Under the pieces are notes generated by a model. That model worked only from the letters and a program-made list of their open reading frames with translations, did no database searches and was not told the DNA's origin. From positions 1 through 36,520 of the forward strand of contig JAUIKF010000072.1 in the NCBI GenBank assembly GCA_030430575.1: a DNA stretch of 36,520 nt, read 5' to 3'. Position 1 is the first letter of the stretch; every line of letters starts with the position of its first letter. A program made the position numbers and the translations under genes. Positions 1 through 7,148 of this stretch are shown one piece after another. This stretch comes from Bacteroidia bacterium (GTDB lineage Bacteria > Bacteroidota > Bacteroidia > J057).

Positions 1-3
1 CCC

Positions 4-124
4 ATAGGGGGACGCTAATCCCGAAATCATTTGCAAAATAGTACAAACATAGACCCTTTCGACAACATGACAGGACAAAAGTGAGATAATATTGGCAACT
101 TTGAGAGTTTATGAATTATTCAGG
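4..124. repeat. Left arm of 121-base terminal inverted repeat
   Basis: Bases 4-124 are the exact reverse complement of 36520-36400; I compared them base by base and found no mismatch. The inner edge reads AATTATTCAGG and is followed by CTAA (125-128). Read outward from its inner edge the repeat begins CCTGAATAATTCATAAAC. Bases 1-3 (ccc) extend the left copy beyond the end of the right copy. The simplest reading is that both window ends run into the end of one repeated mobile element, probably an insertion sequence, where an assembly would stop. A CCTG-type end with a 4-base duplication would fit the IS1380 family, but that is a weak inference because no transposase is visible. Confidence 0.85.
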
Positions 125-947
125 CTAAGGATGTAAGCTTTGCGAGGAGATGTTCAAAGATAGGGTTTTTGTGGTCGAAAAAAAATAGATCAATTAAATC
201 TTTTTAAACTAATGAGGAAGCCTCTTACTTCTGGGAGCGTTTTTCATATGAATTCATCAAATTTCAACTGTATTATTATATAAATATTAAAATTATCATC
301 GATTTTCTAACAAAATATAATTTATATGTATACCGATTTTTTCAATGGTTTATATTTGGAACAAAACAAGCCTTGTTAGCTACCAAAAATTACGGCCATT
401 TTAATAGGGGAATCTTGGTAGCATTCTTGTAATTATACGTAGCTGGTTTTAGAAAAATTCAAATATAAAAGGTAAGAAAAAATTGCAATTGAGATTTGGG
501 GCCATTTCATTTCCCATTAGGTTTGTGTGAGTTTTTGTTTAAGCCATGAAGGGAAATAGGACACTTTCTGGTCAAAAATTAACAAACGAATCAGTTTGTA
601 ATTGGCTCATTTTGAGTCGGTTATCTTTATGCTCTTGAAAAACCTAACAACAAATGTGAGAATACGTTTTCCAACAAAACCGAGATTGTTTGACATGGTG
701 GCCATCTTTTCCAATATTAAAATGGTCGATTTATGCACATATTAAAGTTGTCACTAATTAGGAAAACCTAACTTTTCTGTTTTTCCAAGGATCAGAATCC
801 AAATTCCACTATTATCGGTCGCATTTTTACATAAAAAAGGCGATCTACGTAAATCCCACAAAAACCCTAAGTAGATGCGCGTAATAGCATTTTGGTACTT
901 AGGATAAAGCTGCTATTTTGCTGCCCAAATTTTATGATCACCATCCT
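125..947. other. AT-rich gene-free region
   Basis: No reading frame of credible length exists here on either strand, and base composition is clearly more AT-rich than in the genes to the right. A short inverted repeat is visible (GCTACCAA at 379-386 with TTGGTAGC at 415-422), and the string AAACCTAAC occurs near 638 and 763. The promoter of the biotin carboxylase gene should lie in the last 100 bases, but I see no clear TTG / TAnnTTTG pair. No decayed gene could be recognised. Confidence 0.6.
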
Positions 948-2441
948 ATGAAAAAGATTCGCCGCCTTTTGATTGCCAACCGAGGAGAAATTGCCCTACG
1001 GATCATGCGAACCGCCCAGGAGATGGGTATCCAAACCATTGCTATCTATTCTGAAGCAGATCGCGATGCCTTGCATGTGCGTATGGCTGATGAAGCCTTC
1101 CTAATAGGGCCACCGCCTGCCAACCAATCTTACCTCTTGGGGGATCAGATCATCCAGCTATGCTTAGACCATAACATTGACGCTATTCACCCTGGTTATG
1201 GTTTCCTGTCTGAGAATGCGGCTTTTACGAGAAAGGTAACCGCTGCGGGGATTACTTTTGTAGGACCCAATGCGGAATCCATGGAACTCATGGGAGACAA
1301 GATCTCTGCTAAGCAAACTGTCAAAGGGTTTGACGTGCCGCTAGTCCCTGGTCTGGATGAGGCGATCGACGACCGCGAGGTAGCCAAAGCTGTAGCAGTA
1401 GAAATTGGTTTCCCCGTGCTGATAAAAGCAGCTGCAGGAGGGGGTGGAAAAGGGATGCGGATAGTAGAAAATATTGACGAGTTCGAATCACAGATGGACC
1501 GTGCGATGAGCGAAGCATTGAGCTCATTTGGCGATTCGGCTGTATTTGTAGAAAAATATGTCGCAGGACCGCGTCACATTGAGATTCAGGTTCTCGCAGA
1601 TCATCACGGAAACGTTGTTCACCTCTTCGAGCGTGAATGCTCGGTGCAGCGCCGTCACCAGAAAGTCATCGAAGAAGCGCCTTCTTCTGTGCTGAGCCCA
1701 GAACTCAGAAAGCAAATGGGCGAAGCCGCCGTCAATGTTTGCCGTGCTTGTAAATACCACAATGCAGGTACCGTAGAGTTTCTGCTCGACGAGAATCATA
1801 ACTTCTACTTCCTCGAAATCAATACCCGCCTACAGGTAGAGCACCCTGTTTCAGAGCTGATCACGGGCCTCGATCTTGTCCGCGAACAATTATTGGTCGC
1901 AGAAGGTCATCCACTTTCTTTCACCCAAGATGACCTCGAAATTAACGGCCATGCCGTAGAATTAAGGGTCTACGCCGAAGACCCCGCCAATAACTTCTTG
2001 CCTAGCGTAGGTACCCTTTCCGTCTACCATCGCCCAACGGGCGAAGGTGTACGCCTCGACGATGCCTATGAGCAAGGCATGGAGATTCCGATCTATTACG
2101 ATCCCATGATCGCCAAGCTCATCACCTATGGCCCAGATCGCGAGACCGCGATCCAGCGCATGATCCAGGCCATCGACGATTATCACATCGTAGGGGTAGA
2201 AACGACACTAGGCTTCGGTCGCTATGTCATGGAACACGAAGCCTTCACCTCAGGCAATTTTGACACCCATTTTGTCAAAAATCACTTCACCCCAGAAGAC
2301 CTGGACCGCGAACTTACAGCGGATGAGCAGATGCTTATAGCTATGGTGAGTGAAGCCGCCCTAGAGCGAGGCAGCCTTGCCTATAAGGCGCGGGAGGCGT
2401 ATGAGGCTCGGGGGGAGAGTAGGTGGAAGTTAAAGAGGTAG
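948..2441 (+). CDS. accC: Biotin carboxylase subunit of an acyl-CoA carboxylase
   Basis: ATP-dependent carboxylation of the biotin carrier protein, the first half-reaction of acetyl-/propionyl-CoA carboxylase, in the cytoplasm. The 497-residue product has the biotin carboxylase N-terminal domain (KKIRRLLIANRGEIALR at the start), an ATP-grasp domain with GGGGKGMR (about 164-171), the RRHQK segment (about 235-239) and the catalytic EINTRLQVEHP motif (about 290-300), then the C-terminal domain. It is some 50 residues longer than E. coli AccC, as in many Bacteroidota homologues. I chose the ATG at 948 because it precedes the conserved MKKIRR; a TTG at 918 would add ten unrelated residues. No biotin carrier or carboxyltransferase gene is adjacent, so which carboxylase it serves (acetyl- or propionyl-CoA) cannot be decided here. 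It converges on cutC across a shared inverted repeat. Confidence 0.93.
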   Translation: MKKIRRLLIANRGEIALRIMRTAQEMGIQTIAIYSEADRDALHVRMADEAFLIGPPPANQSYLLGDQIIQLCLDHNIDAIHPGYGFLSENAAFTRKVTAAGITFVGPNAESMELMGDKISAKQTVKGFDVPLVPGLDEAIDDREVAKAVAVEIGFPVLIKAAAGGGGKGMRIVENIDEFESQMDRAMSEALSSFGDSAVFVEKYVAGPRHIEIQVLADHHGNVVHLFERECSVQRRHQKVIEEAPSSVLSPELRKQMGEAAVNVCRACKYHNAGTVEFLLDENHNFYFLEINTRLQVEHPVSELITGLDLVREQLLVAEGHPLSFTQDDLEINGHAVELRVYAEDPANNFLPSVGTLSVYHRPTGEGVRLDDAYEQGMEIPIYYDPMIAKLITYGPDRETAIQRMIQAIDDYHIVGVETTLGFGRYVMEHEAFTSGNFDTHFVKNHFTPEDLDRELTADEQMLIAMVSEAALERGSLAYKAREAYEARGESRWKLKR

Positions 2442-2550
2442 TCTGAACGCCTGATAGTCTGAGTGTCTGATCGAAGAAGAGGTAATTTGGAGTTAATTTT
2501 CTGCTCATGGAATCGCTCAGCCAATCGGACACTCAGACGCTAAGACGTTC
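2442..2550. repeat. GTCTGA-type inverted repeat between convergent genes (possible bidirectional terminator)
   Basis: Imperfect arms of about 28 bases at 2447-2475 and 2521-2549 (AACGCCTGATAGTCTGAGTG against AACGTCTTAGCGTCTGAGTG). One arm begins right after the biotin carboxylase stop, and the other contains the last codons and TGA stop of cutC. A related element lies at 13351-13440. The position suggests a dispersed palindromic repeat working as a two-way terminator. Confidence 0.6.
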
Positions 2551-3282
2551 CCTCATCTCCCGAATGATGTTTTCATCCGTCACTTTCCGCTCATACTCAG
2601 GCATGCCTGGAGCCCCCATAGAAATACGCTGATTGCGGTAGCGCATGGCGCTTGGAATGCTGCTGCTGCCGCTTCCATGGCATTCATTCACGCCTGTCTC
2701 CGCCACGATCTGAGCGATATTGTGCGGGCGAATGCCTGCACCAGGCATGATAGATATGCGACCGTTGGCTCGCTCGTGCAACTGCTGAATGAGGGCGCGC
2801 CCTTCAAAGGCTGTGGCTTCTTGCCCAGAAGTGAGCAGGCGATCTACCCCCAACTCGATCAGGAGATCAAGCGCCTCCAATGGGTCTTGGACCATGTCGA
2901 AGGCGCGGTGGAAGGTCACTTCCATGGGCCGAGCGAGGTGGAGCAGCTCCGCTGTCCTTTCTTCATCTATGGCGCCGTCTGGCGTCAAGAGGCCGAAAAC
3001 CACGCCCTTTACCCCTAGCCCTTTTGCGGCTAATATATTGCGCTTCATGACTTCGTATTCATGATCGGAATAGAGGAAGTCTCCCCCCCGTGGGCGGATC
3101 ATCACCATGATGTCCAAGTCGCATGCTGCTTGGACTTGCTGGATCATGCCCAGGCTTGGTGTAGTACCGCCTTCAATCAGATTGTCACACAGCTCTACAC
3201 GTTGTGCACCGCCTTTTTGTGCGGCTATGGCAGATTCTACGGAATCTATGCAGACTTCTAAGGTAAATTTGTCGTTATGCAT
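2533..3282 (-). CDS. cutC: CutC family protein
   Basis: A 249-residue TIM-barrel protein of the CutC family (PF03932). The family was first linked to copper tolerance in E. coli, but its biochemical role remains unsettled; it is cytoplasmic. Family signatures seen: LEVCIDSVESAIAAQKGGAQRVELC near the N-terminus, MIRPRGGDF, EVTFHRAFDM and the glycine-rich GSGSS segment near the C-terminus. Length matches the family. The ATG at 3282 is preferred over the TTG at 3285. The last residues LSV and the TGA stop lie in the inverted repeat shared with the convergent upstream gene. Its start codon is only 20 bases from the divergent start at 3303, so the two promoters must overlap or lie inside the opposite gene. 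Confidence 0.9.
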   Translation of the reverse strand: MHNDKFTLEVCIDSVESAIAAQKGGAQRVELCDNLIEGGTTPSLGMIQQVQAACDLDIMVMIRPRGGDFLYSDHEYEVMKRNILAAKGLGVKGVVFGLLTPDGAIDEERTAELLHLARPMEVTFHRAFDMVQDPLEALDLLIELGVDRLLTSGQEATAFEGRALIQQLHERANGRISIMPGAGIRPHNIAQIVAETGVNECHGSGSSSIPSAMRYRNQRISMGAPGMPEYERKVTDENIIREMRERLSV

Positions 3283-3302
3283 CAAGCGCTAAGTTAAGTT
3301 TT

Positions 3303-4406
3303 ATGAAAAAATATGTTGTAGGAATTTTGTTATGGGCAGTAGTGACCCAAATTTTTGCCCAAACAAATGACCAGATTTCCTTTCTCAAAAGCCCCGATAG
3401 CTATATTTACATAGATAATACCCCCGGGGCACATTTTACCATTGAATTTCCAGGAGATACCTTCCGACAAGCTGAACTGACCAATGGTTTTGTCATCGAC
3501 GATCAGATCGTTCAAGTGATCAAGTTTGAATATTCTCGTGATCAATACACCAATACTGCCTCTACCGAAGCTGAAATAGCATTGCTGGAAGGGTATATGG
3601 AATATGAATTGAGGTATTTGCAAAAAGAAGTATTTAAGAAAAAACTCGCCCATAGCCACGAGGTATTTCTCAATGAGGAGGGCAAACGGTTCATGCTGTG
3701 GCAGTACGAACTCCCTTCCAAAAAGCGTAAAAAATACGCCAAGAAGGGCGATCCTGCTGTGCATCAGTTGTTCTTGACCTGTATCTGCAATCGCTACCTG
3801 TGTGGGGTCAATATGCCTGTATTCTCACAGGATACCTTGGAGGTAGTTATCGGGAGGATAAAGGGAATCGCCAATCGATTTGACATTTTTGGTGGGCCCA
3901 TCGACAAGGACGCCTTATACTATAAGGTGGAGGTAGAAAAGCAGGGTGATCTACTGCAAATCGCAGATTCCATCCGAAAGTTTGAGTGGGATATCCCCAC
4001 CTGGGCCAATCTCATGAAAACCAATCGCCAATCGGTCTGGATGCTTTCCATGCCTGACCTCAACAATGTAAAAAATGCCGTTTCTTTACGTTGGTTTGAG
4101 AAATCAGACTTTGAGTCCTTTGCTGGCTTTAATGCGCAGCAGATTGTAGAACGAAAGATCGGGGACACGACAGATACCAAAGGGATGCTGATCCTCAGAG
4201 AGGAAATGACCGCCCCTGATGCTTGCAATGGGGTTTCTTATAAAGCACATGTCCTTTTTGGCAAAACAATCTACCATTGTCAATATGTGACCTATGCATC
4301 AGAAACAGCCTATTTCCTCTTCCATTTTGTGGCAACTAAAGAGACCTATGAGGTCAATTGGGGGAAATTGGAGGAGTTGTTAGACGGCTTTCGGATAGTG
4401 AATTGA
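3303..4406 (+). CDS. Secreted protein of unknown function
   Basis: A 367-residue protein with a clear N-terminal signal peptide (MKKYVVGILLWAVVTQIFAQ, cleavage likely near residue 20) and no further membrane segment. I do not recognise a domain family. The body is mixed and fairly charged, with a lysine-rich stretch around residues 139-147 (SKKRKKYAKK) and cysteines near 160-168 and 309. No lipobox and no type IX sorting domain is visible, so a periplasmic location is most likely. It is transcribed divergently from cutC with a 20-base gap and is followed by a palindromic repeat, so it appears monocistronic. Confidence 0.8.
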   Translation: MKKYVVGILLWAVVTQIFAQTNDQISFLKSPDSYIYIDNTPGAHFTIEFPGDTFRQAELTNGFVIDDQIVQVIKFEYSRDQYTNTASTEAEIALLEGYMEYELRYLQKEVFKKKLAHSHEVFLNEEGKRFMLWQYELPSKKRKKYAKKGDPAVHQLFLTCICNRYLCGVNMPVFSQDTLEVVIGRIKGIANRFDIFGGPIDKDALYYKVEVEKQGDLLQIADSIRKFEWDIPTWANLMKTNRQSVWMLSMPDLNNVKNAVSLRWFEKSDFESFAGFNAQQIVERKIGDTTDTKGMLILREEMTAPDACNGVSYKAHVLFGKTIYHCQYVTYASETAYFLFHFVATKETYEVNWGKLEELLDGFRIVN

Positions 4407-4441
4407 AAATGTGCCTTAGCATTTCTTGGCCGCTTTCGACA

Positions 4442-4516
4442 AACCATATAAGGCATATAAGTTCATTTAAGCCTATCTCCTCTAATTCTTATATGCCCTT
4501 AAATGACTTATATGGT
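4442..4516. repeat. CCATATAAGGCATATAAG-type inverted repeat
   Basis: The left arm starts ACCATATAAGGCATATAAG at 4442. The right arm, read on the other strand, starts ACCATATAAGTCATTTAAG and ends near 4516. The same family occurs at 16496-16625. It can fold into a long stem between the secreted-protein gene and the FAD oxidoreductase. The open frame of the next gene runs back through it, so automated annotation may start that gene too early. Confidence 0.65.
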
Positions 4517-4598
4517 TCAAATAAAAATGGCTGCCTTCGACCCTTTATCTTATTACTTCTCCTTCTCCCTTCGTACTTTTGCCTCCAAAACCTGCTGG

Positions 4599-5939
4599 AT
4601 GAAACATACAAACTGGGGGAAATACCCAAGCATAGAAGCGCCAGAACTCTCTTTTCGAGAGGGAATGAACTTGGACGACCTGAACGGATCGTGGATTCCG
4701 CGTGGGATGGGACGCTGTTATGGAGATTCGTCCTTAGGGGAAAAAATGCTGTCCAGTCGCAGCCTCAACCGCTTTTTGGCGTTTGATCCAACGACGGGCA
4801 TCGTCCGTTGTGAGGCAGGTGTGACCTATGAAGATTTGTTAGAGACTTTTGTACCAAAGGGCTGGTTTCCGCCTGTGACGCCGGGGACGAAATTTGTATC
4901 CATGGGCGGCGCCTTGGCTTCGGATGTCCACGGCAAAAATCACCATAAGGAAGGCTCGATTTCGAGCTTTGTGAAAAGCTTCGACCTGATGCTGGCATCG
5001 GGGGAGATTGTGGAATGCTCGCCTACAGCACGTCCCGACCTCTTCCAAGCGACGCTTGGCGGCATGGGCCTCACAGGGATGATCCTGACCGTGACCCTCC
5101 AGCTCAAGCGGATAGAATCCGCTTATATCAAGCTCCATTCTGTCAAAAACAGAAACTGGGATGAACTGATCGACTTGTTTGAGCAATATCAAGACGTCAC
5201 GTACAGCGTGGCGTGGATTGACAGCCTGGCCCGTGGCAAACACGCGGGACGCGGTGTTTTTCTGATGGGCGAACATGCGACAGAAGCAGACCTTCAAGGC
5301 ACCAAATATGCCAAAAATCCTTTGGCCATTCCGTCAAAAAAGTCTTTTAACATCCCCTTTGACTTCCCCACCATTGCCCTCAACCGCTTGAGCATGAAGG
5401 CGTTTAACCTCTTTTATTACCACAAACAATTCAAAAAAGAGACTCACGGCTTTGCCCATTATGAAGGGTATTTTTATCCGCTTGACATCCTCGACAACTG
5501 GAACCGCATTTACGGCAAGCGCGGATTTACCCAATATCAATTTGTCATACCACCTGAAAACGGCCGAGAAGGCATGCGTGATATTCTCAACCGGATCGCC
5601 CGATCCGGTCATGGCTCATTTCTCACTGTCCTGAAGACCTTCGGTCATCAGGAAGGCCTCATGAATTTCCCCATGAAAGGCTACACCTTGGCGCTAGACT
5701 TTCCTATCCGCAAAGGGCTATTTGCCTTTCTCGATGAACTCGATCAGGTCGTCGCAGCGCACGGCGGGCGCGTCTATCTTACCAAGGATGCGCGCATGGC
5801 TCCCGAGATGCTCTCGCGCTTTTATCCGCAATTGGACAAATTCAAGGGAATCCTTGCAGAAGTAGATCCAGCGCAACGCATTCGGTCCATGCAGTCGGAA
5901 CGATTGGGGATGCACCAAGAACGTTCAAGGGTTCGATAG
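4599..5939 (+). CDS. FAD-binding oxidoreductase, DprE1-like
   Basis: A 446-residue member of the vanillyl-alcohol oxidase / FAD-linked oxidase superfamily, closest in layout to decaprenylphosphoryl-ribose 2-oxidase (DprE1). The FAD-binding domain shows RGMGRCYGDSS (about 35-45), SMGGALASDVHGKNHH (about 101-116) and GGMGLTG (about 154-160). A C-terminal substrate domain follows and ends RSMQSERLGM. In Actinobacteria DprE1 oxidises a polyprenyl-linked ribose; the substrate here is unknown, and no DprE2-like reductase or prenyltransferase lies nearby. The start at 4599 (MKHTNWGKYPS) is chosen because the open frame upstream, back to 4503, encodes a palindromic repeat and not family sequence. Confidence 0.85.
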   Translation: MKHTNWGKYPSIEAPELSFREGMNLDDLNGSWIPRGMGRCYGDSSLGEKMLSSRSLNRFLAFDPTTGIVRCEAGVTYEDLLETFVPKGWFPPVTPGTKFVSMGGALASDVHGKNHHKEGSISSFVKSFDLMLASGEIVECSPTARPDLFQATLGGMGLTGMILTVTLQLKRIESAYIKLHSVKNRNWDELIDLFEQYQDVTYSVAWIDSLARGKHAGRGVFLMGEHATEADLQGTKYAKNPLAIPSKKSFNIPFDFPTIALNRLSMKAFNLFYYHKQFKKETHGFAHYEGYFYPLDILDNWNRIYGKRGFTQYQFVIPPENGREGMRDILNRIARSGHGSFLTVLKTFGHQEGLMNFPMKGYTLALDFPIRKGLFAFLDELDQVVAAHGGRVYLTKDARMAPEMLSRFYPQLDKFKGILAEVDPAQRIRSMQSERLGMHQERSRVR

Positions 5940-6011
5940 TTCAGGGTTTGAGCGTTGCATCCACTAAAGTTTCATTCCTTTTCACTTCCTTGTTCCTTGT
6001 TAATTATTTTT

Positions 6012-6211
6012 GGTTCTCTGACAATTTCCGTGGACAATCTTAGATTGACCTCCTTGAAACATCTCCGCGCGCACTGGTCGCAACCTCTTCAAAGAGGTTT
6101 TCGCGCTGATTTGGGGCTTGTGCGAAGTCCTCTTTGAAGAGGACGGGGCCTGTGGGGTTCAGGAGATGTTCCAAGCTAAAATGGACTTTCCATTAAAATT
6201 GTCAGAGAACC
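6012..6211. mobile_element. MITE-like element with 16-base inverted ends and 8-base target duplication
   Basis: The ends are perfect inverted repeats: GGTTCTCTGACAATTT at 6012-6027 and its complement at 6196-6211. The element is flanked on both sides by the direct repeat TTATTTTT (6004-6011 and 6212-6219), as expected of a target-site duplication. Inside, further inverted pairs are nested: AACATCTCC (6058-6066) with GGAGATGTT (6162-6170), and CCTCTTCAAAGAGG (6084-6097) with its reverse complement at 6129-6142, each of which is itself a small hairpin. There is no credible gene inside. Ends beginning GG with 8-base duplications are known from ISL3 and some other IS families; which autonomous element would mobilise it is unknown. 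Confidence 0.7.
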
Positions 6212-6387
6212 TTATTTTTTCTTCCCCTCAGCCAGCGCTTCAGCGCCTGCCTACTCCTAAAAACAAGTGTTTTCGGCTCGATAGCTGGCTCCGCCAGGAT
6301 CTCCCGCAAAGCAGGTTCATACTGCGTATGCACACGCCACATGGCGCGAACCATTCGTTGTGTTTTTTGCCAAAAAGAATAGGCCAT
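6202..6387 (-). CDS. Possible small basic protein or gene remnant
   Basis: A 61-residue open frame starting MAYSFWQKTQRMV, rich in Arg, Lys and Trp, with a GC-rich codon pattern unlike the AT-rich flanks. The start codon lies in one palindromic repeat (CCATGG edge at 6384), and the stop codon and last residues lie in the end of the MITE-like element. Both borders are therefore repeat-derived, which suggests the 3' end of an older gene was cut down, or that the frame is fortuitous. I do not recognise the protein. Confidence 0.25.
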   Translation of the reverse strand: MAYSFWQKTQRMVRAMWRVHTQYEPALREILAEPAIEPKTLVFRSRQALKRWLRGRKNKVL

Positions 6388-6451
6388 GGATTTCACAGAT
6401 TTTCACGGGAATCTATATGCAATCCGTGCTAATTTGTGTAATCCATGGCCC
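6382..6451. repeat. CACAGATT-type palindromic repeat, copy 1
   Basis: A 70-base near-palindrome running from GGCCATGGATTTCACAG to its approximate complement ending ATCCATGGCC. It contains the AATCTGTG / CACAGATT words typical of a palindromic repeat dispersed in many Bacteroidota genomes. A second copy lies at 9333-9396 inside a coding region. Confidence 0.7.
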
Positions 6452-6463
6452 TTTGGAATAAGC

Positions 6464-6494
6464 ATTATTAATTAATCATCAATCAATTAATAAT
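6464..6494. repeat. AT-rich hairpin downstream of a small gene
   Basis: ATTATTAATT (6464-6473) and AATTAATAAT (6485-6494) form a perfect 10-base stem with an 11-base loop. It sits just beyond the stop of the minus-strand gene at 6503. It belongs to the AATTATTAATTGATTGATT-like repeats also found near 17244, 18326, 22711 and 29211. Confidence 0.55.
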
Positions 6495-6502
6495 ACTCCT
6501 TT

Positions 6503-6883
6503 CTACATACGCGTCATGGTCATGACTCCATCTGGCCCTCCGCGCGTTTCGCACTCATCTGATACCCGAGTCATCTTCAGTTCGGTGTCTGTAACGACAA
6601 ATGTGTAAATGCCTTTGGCACCTGCTTCGCAGCCGCCGGCACTTCCGTCCGTATCCCAAATAGTCATCTGGTCCCCCGCTGCTTCGTATTGGCCATTTAC
6701 TTCGACCTGCCCATCCATCCCAAAATCTACGGTATAGGTGCCATTTTCAGCGATCGTAAGCTTCAAAGGGACCATATTACCATCCTTGTCGGGAACTTCT
6801 ATTGTCCAATCGCCTACAAAATTTTGAGAAAATGCCCCTAATGAAAGGGCCATACAGACAAGGAATAACAAGATGTTTTTCAT
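6503..6883 (-). CDS. Small secreted lipocalin-like protein
   Basis: A 126-residue protein with a signal peptide (MKNILLFLVCMALSLGAFSQ) and a mature part of about 106 residues that looks like a small beta-barrel. It starts GDWTIEVPDKDG, and the later segments GTYTVDF, GQYEAAGDQMTIWD and YTFVVTDTELKMTRV resemble the repeating strands of lipocalin-like or copper-resistance NlpE-like folds. Two cysteines in the mature part (GGCEAG and DECETR) could form a disulfide. There is no lipobox, so it is probably periplasmic. The fold assignment rests on the strand pattern alone. It is a single gene with an AT-rich hairpin downstream. Confidence 0.7.
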   Translation of the reverse strand: MKNILLFLVCMALSLGAFSQNFVGDWTIEVPDKDGNMVPLKLTIAENGTYTVDFGMDGQVEVNGQYEAAGDQMTIWDTDGSAGGCEAGAKGIYTFVVTDTELKMTRVSDECETRGGPDGVMTMTRM

Positions 6884-7020
6884 AATAAGTGAGTTATTGG
6901 TGAAAGGTTAAGGAGATTAATTAGCCATCAAATATTGGCTGGTTCAAGGTACTAATTTAATTAGGACAAGCCAAAATGTTAATTTTTCCAAATGAACGGC
7001 CGACTAAAGGAATATGAAAT

Positions 7021-7137
7021 GATTGCAGAATAAGGATTGCTTGCCCTGAGCTTCGCCGAAGGGCAGAACAAGGATTGACGAAGGAAAAGCAACGCTTCAC
7101 TTCTTCAATTTTAATCCCTTGTTCGATATTCTGCAAT
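7021..7137. repeat. Inverted repeat GATTGCAGAATA with internal CCCTGAGC/CCGAAGGG hairpin
   Basis: GATTGCAGAATA (7021-7032) and its exact complement (7126-7137) enclose about 93 bases. Inside is a hairpin of the CCCTGAGC...CCGAAGGG type (7043-7064), which recurs in variant form near 26502 and 31118. The element lies just beyond the stop of the TonB receptor gene (7149) and may terminate the iron operon. Confidence 0.6.
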
Positions 7138-7148
7138 CTCCCTTCTTC

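Noticed and set aside
125-917. Continuation of the M48 protease gene in the left gene-free region
   Set aside because: If the ends are joined through the CTAA site, the frame meets a stop after two codons, and no other frame here codes for anything similar.
2677-3261. Plus-strand frames of 66-113 codons opposite cutC
   Set aside because: They mirror a well-supported CutC coding sequence on the other strand and show no family features.
4503-4598. N-terminal extension of the FAD oxidoreductase
   Set aside because: It translates a palindromic repeat and lacks similarity to the family start, which fits the ATG at 4599.
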